Assembly: GCA_046295455.1 (NCBI GenBank)
Contig: JBKBNI010000005.1
Span: forward strand, 1-64,000
From: Thermaurantimonas sp046295455
GTDB taxonomy: Bacteria; Bacteroidota; Bacteroidia; Flavobacteriales; Schleiferiaceae
Length of the DNA stretch: 64,000 bases
Direction of reading: 5' to 3'
Part shown: positions 1 to 6,932 of the stretch, piece by piece
Layout of the letters: the number at the start of each line of letters is the position of its first letter
How positions within the stretch are numbered: position 1 is the stretch's first letter
The notes under the pieces: model-generated
Databases searched by the model: none
Told to the model about the DNA's origin: nothing
What the model saw: only the letters and a program-made list of their open reading frames with translations
Position numbers and translations under genes: made by a program

Positions 1-234
1 GCTGTTAACAGCCTCTATTTGAAAGGTAATTACAACCTCAGTGTTACCTGTGATCCCACTGTAAATGCTGTTAACAGCCTCTATTTGAAAGGTAATTACA
101 ACTACGATAGCAAATCTCACGTCGTTTGTTATGCTGTTAACAGCCTCTATTTGAAAGGTAATTACAACCTGTTAGCGGAGATGGAGCGCGGGCCGGGGAC
201 TGTTAAAAGCCTCTATTTGAAAGGTAATTACAAC
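1..234 (+). CRISPR. CRISPR array, 3' part: four 36-bp repeats, three 30-bp spacers
   Basis: Repeats lie at 1-36, 67-102, 133-168 and 199-234, with 30-bp spacers at 37-66, 103-132 and 169-198. The first three repeats are identical. Each begins with GCTGTTAACAGC and ends with TTTGAAAGGTAATTACAAC. The fourth differs at repeat positions 1 (G to A) and 9 (C to A), as expected of the leader-distal repeat, so the leader is probably left of the window and transcription runs on the + strand. The length, the 30-bp spacers and the 3' half ending in ACAAC resemble Bacteroidota Cas13b (type VI-B) repeats as I recall them. Read in reverse, the repeat begins GTTGTAATTACCTTTCAAA, which also recalls some type II-C repeats, so the type is an inference. 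No cas gene is in the window. Confidence 0.95.
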
Positions 235-762
235 CTGGAATAGAAAAAAAGATATTTATTCGATTGGAATTAATGAACTAATATTTTAAAAAAAGATATT
301 TTGATTATACGTAAATGAATATTTTAAATCATTTAATAATATAAAATTTTTATACTCTTTGGGTTAATTTCAAATACTACAATATTTTTATTTACACAGA
401 ATAACATGTAAGCTGTATCAACGATTTGAAATTTACTAAACTACTGTTTTTGTAAGCAGCGTTCGCTGAAGATATCCTTTGAATTTCAGAACGGGCATCC
501 CCTCATGCACCATTAGCTGCCGATCATCTACCGGCCAAAGTATTTTGGCTGCGGCATCGACACCAATACTATGCGCTGCAGCGTGCCCTGGCTTTATTAG
601 TCAGGCCGGGTAAGTAGTCAATAGCCCGTATCCCGCCAAGGCAGCAGGGATTGCGGAATCCGTTAATAAATGCCCAAAAATGGTGTCTCTCCGCCTTGTG
701 TATGGGGTTGAGATTACTTTTGTTACAGATTATAGACCTTAATTCAAAACGCTTTACCACCA
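235..762. other. Array-flanking intergenic region with possible decayed coding remnant
   Basis: Positions 235-440 are very AT-rich and hold no ORF; they are the CRISPR trailer, or a leader if the array runs the other way. From about 483 the composition becomes more GC-rich. The + frame starting at 483 stays open to a stop at 615-617 and then, in the same frame, to about 776. It encodes peptides such as DHLPAKVFWLRHRHQYYALQ but has no convincing start. This could be the 3' end of a degraded gene. I do not recognise a family, and it may be chance. Confidence 0.35.
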
Positions 763-1002
763 ATGAGTATGCCTAAATTTCTTCTCGCTGACAATACAGA
801 TTTTCCTGATGATATATTCGTCATCCACACGGAGTTTCCGCGTTTTATCCTCAATATGTACAACGATGAGTTGGAATGGCTCGATGACGTGGACTTTGGT
901 GAAGAGGATGATGTACCAGCCGAAATCATGCAACTTCTCGAGGAGGCAGATAAGTTTTATGACAGAGAAATGGATCGTTACGAAAATTTCGACGGCGAAT
1001 AA
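763..1002 (+). CDS. Small acidic conserved hypothetical protein
   Basis: A 79-residue protein very rich in Asp and Glu. Its hydrophobic N-terminal half contains the stretch IFVIHTEFPRFILN, followed by an acidic, probably helical tail (EIMQLLEEADKFYDREMD). There is no signal peptide or membrane segment. A second in-frame ATG at 769 is an equally good start. It sits 76 bp upstream of menG in the same direction. Small proteins with a similar N-terminus are, from memory, found in other Bacteroidota, but no function is known to me. The coding call rests on the coherent protein composition and the position in front of a conserved gene pair. Confidence 0.7.
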   Translation: MSMPKFLLADNTDFPDDIFVIHTEFPRFILNMYNDELEWLDDVDFGEEDDVPAEIMQLLEEADKFYDREMDRYENFDGE

Positions 1003-1078
1003 TCCCCTCATTCCGACACAGCTTTAAAACCTTTTCACTGTGACCCGGTGTTAAGGTTTTGTTTTTTTGTATAAAATC

Positions 1079-1798
1079 ATGGACGTAAAACCATACAACA
1101 GCGAGGGGAGTAAAAAGGAGCAGGTGGCCGAGATGTTTGACAACATATCGCCCCGGTACGACTTTCTCAACCACACCCTCTCCCTGGGAATCGACCGGCT
1201 CTGGAGGCGAAAACTTTTAAAACTCGCTTCTGGTGCTAAGCCCAAATACATACTTGATGTAGCTACCGGTACCGGCGATCTGGCCATTGCCCTTGCTCGC
1301 CTGAATCCAGATACAATCATCGGGGTAGATATTTCTGAAGGTATGCTTTCATTCGGCCACAAGAAAATAGAAAAACTCGGTCTCAACGACCGCGTCGTTC
1401 TGCAAAAAGGAGACAGCGAGGCACTCGATTTTGAAGACAATACCTTTGACGCAGTCACAGTAGCCTTTGGAGTGCGCAATTTTGAAAACCTGGAAGCGGG
1501 ACTTTCGGAGATGCTGCGCGTCACAAAAGAGGGTGGCAAGATTTACATCCTCGAATTTTCAAGGCCTGAGGTGTTTCCGTTTGCCCAGTTGTATTCGTTT
1601 TATTTTAAAAATATTTTGCCGCGTATCGGTCGCTGGCTCAGCCGAGACAGCCGTGCATACAGCTATCTGCCGGATTCGGTGGAGGCATTTCCGTACGGGC
1701 AAACCTTTGCCAACATTTTGAAAAAACTCGGATACAAAGACGTCCGCATACACACGCTGACCCTCGGAGTCGCTACCATATACGAAGCGACAAAATAA
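1079..1798 (+). CDS. menG: Demethylmenaquinone methyltransferase (MenG/UbiE)
   Basis: A class I SAM-dependent C-methyltransferase of 239 residues, the usual length of the UbiE/MenG family. It methylates demethylmenaquinone in the last step of menaquinone synthesis. The N-terminus carries the family signature FDNISPRYDFLNHTLS, and the SAM-binding glycine loop VATGTGDLAIA lies near residue 60. A later VAFGVRNFENL segment is also typical. The open frame extends upstream to a TTG at 1067, but the ATG at 1079 matches the family N-terminus and follows an AT-rich stretch, so I chose it. Bacteroidota use menaquinone, so MenG is more apt than UbiE. porT follows 27 bp after the stop (to the ATG at 1826). 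Confidence 0.95.
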   Translation: MDVKPYNSEGSKKEQVAEMFDNISPRYDFLNHTLSLGIDRLWRRKLLKLASGAKPKYILDVATGTGDLAIALARLNPDTIIGVDISEGMLSFGHKKIEKLGLNDRVVLQKGDSEALDFEDNTFDAVTVAFGVRNFENLEAGLSEMLRVTKEGGKIYILEFSRPEVFPFAQLYSFYFKNILPRIGRWLSRDSRAYSYLPDSVEAFPYGQTFANILKKLGYKDVRIHTLTLGVATIYEATK

Positions 1799-1825
1799 TG
1801 ATTCAACATGTTCGTTTACTGTACA

Positions 1826-2524
1826 ATGACATACATTCGGCGGATAATCGTTCTTCTGGGAATTCTCTTCGGGAGTAATGCCTACGGGCAGAACATCCTC
1901 AATCTACCCACCTACACAAGCAAACCGTATCACTTCGGATTTTACCTGGGAATCAACTGGTACAATTTCCACATTCGCCACAAGCCGAATTTGGATGAGT
2001 TTCCGGGCTACTATTCGACCCTGACGCGGGTAGACCCGGGATATCACGTCGGCATTATCTCGGATCTTCGCCTGGCCAATCATTTAAATCTTCGGTTTAA
2101 TCCGGCCTTTGCGGCCACTGTCCGAAGGCTTGAGATCGATACATACAATCCCAATTTTCAGCGCCGGCAGGTGTATATACGAGATGTAGAATCGTCATTT
2201 GTAGAGCTACCGTTGGAGCTGAAGTTTTCGAGCAAGCGGATTGGCAACTATCTGATGTATCTGACCGGTGGCCTCCGCTACAATATCGACTTGTCGTCAC
2301 AGGAGGATGTACTGGACGACGAACTGTTTAAAATCCGTCGGAATGACCTGGCCTACGAAGTGGGCTTTGGCATAGACCTCTTTTTCGAGTACTTCAAGAT
2401 GTCGCCACAGATCAAGGCAGGATTTGGATTTGCCAATTTGCTGGTCAATGACGGCTCGGTTTACGTCAATAATATTGACAAGATTTACACCCGTTCGGTT
2501 CTGTTCTGTATTACCTTTGAATAA
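1826..2524 (+). CDS. porT: PorT-like outer membrane protein, type IX secretion system
   Basis: A 232-residue protein with a clear signal peptide (basic TYIRR, hydrophobic IIVLLGILFG, cleavage near AYGQN). It then shows a beta-barrel pattern of alternating residues and Gly/aromatic turns, for example FGFYLGINWYNFHI and LMYLTGGLRYNID, and ends in aromatic F-E. PorT/SprT is an outer membrane component of the type IX secretion and gliding machinery, and it commonly lies just downstream of the menaquinone methyltransferase gene, as here. An upstream in-frame ATG at 1808 would add six residues; I prefer 1826 because it gives a standard signal peptide. The assignment combines the fold pattern with synteny. 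A generic porin-family barrel is the alternative. Confidence 0.8.
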   Translation: MTYIRRIIVLLGILFGSNAYGQNILNLPTYTSKPYHFGFYLGINWYNFHIRHKPNLDEFPGYYSTLTRVDPGYHVGIISDLRLANHLNLRFNPAFAATVRRLEIDTYNPNFQRRQVYIRDVESSFVELPLELKFSSKRIGNYLMYLTGGLRYNIDLSSQEDVLDDELFKIRRNDLAYEVGFGIDLFFEYFKMSPQIKAGFGFANLLVNDGSVYVNNIDKIYTRSVLFCITFE

Positions 2525-2536
2525 GGAAGCGTAAAC

Positions 2537-4102
2537 GTGGTAAGGGAAATTGAGATTTCATCACTGCCCTCCCTGGCCTACCAGGCAGATTATGTCAAAG
2601 CCCGGATCACCCAAATTCTTTCTGTACATCCCGGGGAGATTTCGGGATACAGGGTGCTAAGGTATTCCATCGATGCCCGGCGAAATCCTGTACAGATCGT
2701 GCAGCGCGTCCAGGTAGCTCTGGGCGAGCCACTGCCCGGCGATGAACTGACCCCACTGGTATACAAGAATGTAAAGGATGCGCGCAACCGCGTATTGGTC
2801 GTTGGATTCGGGCCAGCCGGTATGTTTGCTGCGTTGCGTCTTATAGAGTTGGGCATTAAGCCAATTGTCCTGGAAAGAGGATTCGATGTTCGCACCCGAA
2901 GACGCGATCTAAAAGCTGTAAACAGAGATCACATCGTGCATCCCGATAGCAACTATTGCTTTGGTGAGGGAGGGGCGGGGACTTACTCAGACGGCAAGCT
3001 CTATACCCGATCGACCAAGCGGGGAGATGTACGACGTATTTACGACCTGCTCGTACATCATGGGGCAAATCCATTCATCCGTGTAGACGCACATCCTCAC
3101 ATTGGCACCAATAAACTGCCCGGTGTGGTGCAAGCCATCCGGGAGCGCATACTGGAGCACGGAGGGGAGATTCATTTCGGTACACGAGTTACAGACTTTA
3201 TCATTAGGGGCAGGCAGATTGTGGGGGTGGTCACCCACTCCGGAGAGCGCATACAGGCAGATGCCGTACTTCTGGCTACCGGGCATTCGGCACGGGATAT
3301 ATTTGAACTGCTTCATCAGAGAAATATTTTTATCGAGCTCAAACCTTTCGCTTTGGGTGTGCGGGTAGAGCACCCTCAGTCGGTCATAGACCACATACAG
3401 TATCATGGCATGGAGCGAGGAGAGTATTTGCCGGCAGCCAGTTACAAGCTGGTGCATCAAGTGGCTGGACGCGGGGTGTACAGCTTCTGCATGTGTCCGG
3501 GGGGATTTGTGGTGCCGGCAGCCACTGCACAGGAAGAGATCGTGGTCAATGGCATGTCACCCAGCAAGCGCGACGGCAGGTTTGCCAACTCTGGGATCGT
3601 AGTAGAGGTCAGACCCGAAGACCTGTCCGACTACCATCACTACGGACCTCTGGCAGCGCTCAGATTTCAGCAGTCGGTCGAGCATAGCGTTTGGGAAGCC
3701 GGGGGCAAAACACAAAAAGCCCCGGCACAGCGACTTGTGGACTTTATACACCAGCGGGAGAGCCGGTCGCTGCCGGAGTGCTCGTACATACCCGGACTCG
3801 TACCGGCTGATATTGCAGGTATACTTCCCAAATTCATAAGTGATCGGCTGAGAGAGGGTTTTATCGCCTTTGGAAAAAAAATGAAAGGATACCTCCACGA
3901 AGATGCACAAATCATCGCTACCGAGAGCCGAACCTCTTCACCGGTGCGCATTCCGAGAGTTACCAGCACGCTGATGCACCCCGACGTAGAGGGTCTCTTT
4001 CCGGCAGGGGAGGGCGGAGGCTATGCCGGTGGCATCGTGTCTGCCGCCATGGATGGAGAGCGGACAGCTGAGAAGATTGTTGAATATTTGCAAAAAAAAT
4101 GA
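2537..4102 (+). CDS. FAD-dependent oxidoreductase (COG2509-type dehydrogenase)
   Basis: A 521-residue cytoplasmic flavoprotein starting at GTG, 12 bp after porT. A small N-terminal domain (about 90 residues, with conserved DARR and KNV segments) precedes the Rossmann dinucleotide-binding motif VVGFGPAGMFAALRL and its closing acidic residue in VLERG. A FGEGGAGTYSDGKL loop and a C-terminal PAGEGGGYAGGIVSAA segment contact FAD in this family. Relatives are annotated as FAD-dependent dehydrogenases or NAD(P)/FAD-dependent oxidoreductases of unknown substrate. The end is 7 bp before the next start, so the two are probably cotranscribed. I cannot name the substrate. Confidence 0.88.
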   Translation: MVREIEISSLPSLAYQADYVKARITQILSVHPGEISGYRVLRYSIDARRNPVQIVQRVQVALGEPLPGDELTPLVYKNVKDARNRVLVVGFGPAGMFAALRLIELGIKPIVLERGFDVRTRRRDLKAVNRDHIVHPDSNYCFGEGGAGTYSDGKLYTRSTKRGDVRRIYDLLVHHGANPFIRVDAHPHIGTNKLPGVVQAIRERILEHGGEIHFGTRVTDFIIRGRQIVGVVTHSGERIQADAVLLATGHSARDIFELLHQRNIFIELKPFALGVRVEHPQSVIDHIQYHGMERGEYLPAASYKLVHQVAGRGVYSFCMCPGGFVVPAATAQEEIVVNGMSPSKRDGRFANSGIVVEVRPEDLSDYHHYGPLAALRFQQSVEHSVWEAGGKTQKAPAQRLVDFIHQRESRSLPECSYIPGLVPADIAGILPKFISDRLREGFIAFGKKMKGYLHEDAQIIATESRTSSPVRIPRVTSTLMHPDVEGLFPAGEGGGYAGGIVSAAMDGERTAEKIVEYLQKK

Positions 4103-4109
4103 TCGGATT

Positions 4110-4754
4110 ATGCGGGCATTGGTGATCGGTGCGACAGGAGCGGTAGGATCAGAAGTCGTGAGGCAGCTACTTGCCAACGATTCGTGGACAAGAGTCCGCG
4201 TCTTGGCACGCAGGCCGGCGACAGAGACGCATCCCAAACTACAATGGTATGCCGGCGACCTCCTTTCAGACGATTTCATTTCTTCTCACCTTGGAGAGAT
4301 TACACACATTTTTATGTGCATTGGTAGCACCAGAAAAAAGACTCCCGACCGGCAAGTGTATCGGGCCATCGATTATGGTATTCCGGTACGTACCGCTACA
4401 CTTGCTTCCAGGACTAATGTTTACCATATGCTGGTGGTCTCTGCAATTGGCTCAAACGCCAAGAGCATGATCTTCTATTCCCGGATGAAAGGTGAAATGG
4501 AGCGGGACGTTGCGGCTACTGATGTGCCAAGAGTTGACTTCTTCAGACCCTCGACCATCATTGGCTCTCGACCTGAAAATAGACCTCTTGAAGACTTTGC
4601 CATTAAAATCGACAGGTGGTTTGGAAGATTGATTCCGGATGCATACCGGGCCGTAACGGCGCAACAGATTGCAAAGGTCATGATCGCCAAAGCTCGCGAA
4701 ACAGAAGAGGGCAGATTTATTGTCGGGAATGAGGAAATATATCGGTTCAGATAA
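4110..4754 (+). CDS. NAD(P)-binding Rossmann-fold protein (atypical SDR, HTATIP2-like)
   Basis: A 214-residue protein beginning with the nucleotide-binding motif VIGATGAVGSEVVRQLL right at the N-terminus. This is why I start it at the ATG at 4110 rather than at the in-frame ATG at 4023, which lies inside the preceding gene. Further SDR-like segments are MLVVSAIGSNAKS with a following YSRMKGEME (the YxxxK catalytic pair) and a RPSTIIGSR segment. The length and layout fit the small atypical SDR group that includes oxidoreductase HTATIP2-like proteins. The substrate is unknown. It is close behind the FAD oxidoreductase and may be redox-related. Confidence 0.85.
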   Translation: MRALVIGATGAVGSEVVRQLLANDSWTRVRVLARRPATETHPKLQWYAGDLLSDDFISSHLGEITHIFMCIGSTRKKTPDRQVYRAIDYGIPVRTATLASRTNVYHMLVVSAIGSNAKSMIFYSRMKGEMERDVAATDVPRVDFFRPSTIIGSRPENRPLEDFAIKIDRWFGRLIPDAYRAVTAQQIAKVMIAKARETEEGRFIVGNEEIYRFR

Positions 4755-5100
4755 TCTTTGATGTTTTACACAGCGGGCGTTTCGAGATTCACTCCGATAC
4801 TACTGTCTCCAGACTGCACAGTTAAAAGTATTGCTCTGAACAGTGCGTAGCCATTCGAAGCAGATTGCTTGCCAATTGCATGCTATGTGTGGTGCATATT
4901 GCGCTGAAAATTTTTGTATCTAGAGACATTTCAGCTTCTATCGATATTCTTCCGGTTTTTTACACAGACTCTACGGTGTCAGATATAAATTAAAGCCTGG
5001 GTCAGGGGTGGATCTGAGCAGTTGATGTAGAGGAGGGATTTCTTTGTTCCTTACATTGTTTCCCACATGCGCTTCCAGGTTACTTTTTATTTGAGATTTT
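4755..5100. other. Intergenic region between convergent genes
   Basis: No ORF of note. The only structure seen is an imperfect hairpin at 4903-4935 (GCTGAAA pairing with TTTCAGC, with TGT/ACA further in). It lacks an immediate T-run and is a weak terminator candidate for the upstream + strand genes. Confidence 0.5.
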
Positions 5101-6426
5101 TTATACAATTTCGTTGAAAATTCTCACCTCTTCACATTTGGTTTTTTGTTTGAGCCAATTTCGTAGTTTTTTTTCATCGGACTCACTCAATTTTTCTTTT
5201 GATTGAATAATGATAACAGGGATATTTTTTTGAGAGGTAACCGAGTCGGAGCGTTGAATCGCTTCAGAATACAGAAAATTGTGTATTTGAGGATAAATAG
5301 GTTTAATCTCATTTAGAAGTTCATTCCCAAAATTTTGTTTTATTTCAATGCTGTCAATTTTTGCTTGTTTTCGTTGTAATAACTCATTCAATCTCAAAAT
5401 TTCTTCTTTAAGTTTGATTGTTTCCAGATCCGGGTCATTTATATTCGAAAACGTCAGACCTTGCTTGATTGTGATATTTTGGGGATCAATTTTGAAATTC
5501 TTAGATTTTTCCAGGATATCATTTTTTTGCTCCTCAGAGAGGGGTCTACCGCCATATACCAGTGTGATGGCTCTTTTTTTGTCGTCAATTTCGCTTTTCA
5601 GCAGATAATTGCCTTCGTAGATCGTGATGCTCCCGATAAACAGGTTTGCATGCTGTATAAATTTTTCTTTTTCAATGAGTTTGTAACCAAAAAATATACT
5701 TGGCAGAAGAACCAGGGTGATGACAGTGGTGATTGTGCTGTTTATTCTCTTTTTCTGAGATGGGTCAATGATGGTTCGGATGGGAAACTTTAGCAATTGT
5801 GAGACCCAAACTGCTGCCAGAGCGATAAAAATGGTATTGATCGTAAACAGGTAGAAAGCGCCAAAAAAGAAATTGAACTGCGCGGTTGCCAGTCCGTAAC
5901 CTGCCGTACACAACGGAGGCATCAGTGCCGTAGCAATAGCTACACCTGGGATCACGTTTCCTTTTTGCTTGCTGCTGATCGCAACGATACCAGCTAAACC
6001 TCCAAAGAGCGCAATTAATACATCATAGATCGTCGGGCTTGTTCGTGCAAGCAGTTCTGAATGGGCGGTGGATATAGGACTTAAAGCAAAATATGCGGCT
6101 GAAGCAGCGAGACTGGTTAATATGGCAAAGGAGTAATTTTTAATGGATTTTCGAAACAACTCAAAGTTGTATGTAGCTATGCTGTAGCCCATTCCATTGA
6201 TTGGCCCCATCAGCGGAGATATCAACATGGCTCCAATGACCACTGCCGTAGAGTTCATATTGAGACCGACAGAAGCTACAATGATTGCAAAAATTAAAAT
6301 CCAGAGATTTGTACCTTTAAAAACGATTCCTTTTTCAATTTCTTCATATACTCTATCGTGGTTTTCAAGCTCTGATTCCAGATTAAAAAAGTGGAGGAAC
6401 TTTTTAAAAATAATAGCGAAATTCAT
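5101..6426 (-). CDS. DUF389 family membrane protein
   Basis: A 441-residue integral membrane protein. Residues from about 40 to 240 hold roughly six hydrophobic segments with the DUF389 (TIGR00341-like) signatures: VGLNMNSTAVVIGAMLISPLMGPI, seen here in consecutive parts, then GLAGIVA and the GVAIATALMPPLCTAGYG segment. After a seventh hydrophobic stretch near 250 comes a cytoplasmic or periplasmic C-terminal domain of about 180 residues with a coiled-coil-like stretch (LKEEILRLNELLQRKQAKI). The biochemical function of the family is not known; a transport role is only suspected. It is monocistronic, flanked by long non-coding regions on both sides. Confidence 0.9.
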   Translation of the reverse strand: MNFAIIFKKFLHFFNLESELENHDRVYEEIEKGIVFKGTNLWILIFAIIVASVGLNMNSTAVVIGAMLISPLMGPINGMGYSIATYNFELFRKSIKNYSFAILTSLAASAAYFALSPISTAHSELLARTSPTIYDVLIALFGGLAGIVAISSKQKGNVIPGVAIATALMPPLCTAGYGLATAQFNFFFGAFYLFTINTIFIALAAVWVSQLLKFPIRTIIDPSQKKRINSTITTVITLVLLPSIFFGYKLIEKEKFIQHANLFIGSITIYEGNYLLKSEIDDKKRAITLVYGGRPLSEEQKNDILEKSKNFKIDPQNITIKQGLTFSNINDPDLETIKLKEEILRLNELLQRKQAKIDSIEIKQNFGNELLNEIKPIYPQIHNFLYSEAIQRSDSVTSQKNIPVIIIQSKEKLSESDEKKLRNWLKQKTKCEEVRIFNEIV

Positions 6427-6932
6427 TTCTTGTATTTTTAGATAGAGAATTTAAGTGAATATACTAAAAACATATTCTGATTTTCTGGTGAGAAATCGGT
6501 TTGAATAATTGCACGTTTATGAGCCAGAGAGCTTCAAAAAGTATACAAGTAAACTGATGATTTTTCATCATTTTCATTTCAAGGTTAAGGTGCCGGACTC
6601 AGTATACCTTTTATCTGTATGTTGAAATTCCATATTTCAAAACATCACTATCAAAACGATTTTGCAGAGGCGCTAAAGTATAAAATCTTCACAAATAGTA
6701 TATGCACCGCGATCGGTACAGATGGGCAAGAAGCATTGATAAATGTGATTATCGAAAGAGGGCTCGGGTAATCTTTATAAATTCAAAATATACAACTATT
6801 TGATAATAAAATAAATACATCTACAGTATTGAGTACTGGTAGCATAGGCAGGCGCGGTGGTTTGTACCTATCGCTCCTACCTTAGGAATATTTCAATAGT
6901 CAAAAGGAATCAGGCAGCTCCCTCACGATCAA
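6427..6932. other. Intergenic region with one tiny ORF
   Basis: About 500 bp between two minus-strand genes. It contains the 50-codon + strand ORF at 6619-6771, listed separately. Otherwise it is AT-rich sequence with no recognisable RNA gene, repeat or strong hairpin. Confidence 0.5.
6619..6771 (+). CDS. Possible small ORF of 50 codons, unknown
   Basis: An ATG-initiated frame of 50 codons ending in TAA. It encodes a peptide starting MLKFHISKHHYQND and ending ALINVIIERGLG. It lies alone in a 500-bp gap and is opposite in strand to both flanking genes. No domain, signal peptide or homologue is recognised. It may be the remnant of a longer gene or a chance ORF; the confidence reflects this. 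Confidence 0.2.
   Translation: MLKFHISKHHYQNDFAEALKYKIFTNSICTAIGTDGQEALINVIIERGLG

Noticed and set aside
1..234. Type II-C (Cas9) assignment of the array on the reverse strand
   Set aside because: The reverse repeat begins GTTGTAATTACCTTTCAAA, similar to some Bacteroidota II-C repeats. However, length, spacer size, degenerate repeat position and the TTTGAAAGGTAA-ACAAC end fit VI-B somewhat better. It is kept as an alternative, not excluded.
19..243. Open reading frame running through the CRISPR array (repeating SLYLKGNYN peptide)
   Set aside because: It is the in-frame translation of the repeats. A 66-bp repeat-spacer unit is divisible by three, so the frame stays open by chance. The array explains the sequence.
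569..763. Minus-strand 64-codon frame after the array
   Set aside because: No start context, no protein-like features, and a more convincing open frame lies on the + strand of the same region.
1051..1539. 162-codon minus-strand frame opposite menG
   Set aside because: Shadow of a well-supported gene; its Ser/Arg-rich content is typical of antisense translation.
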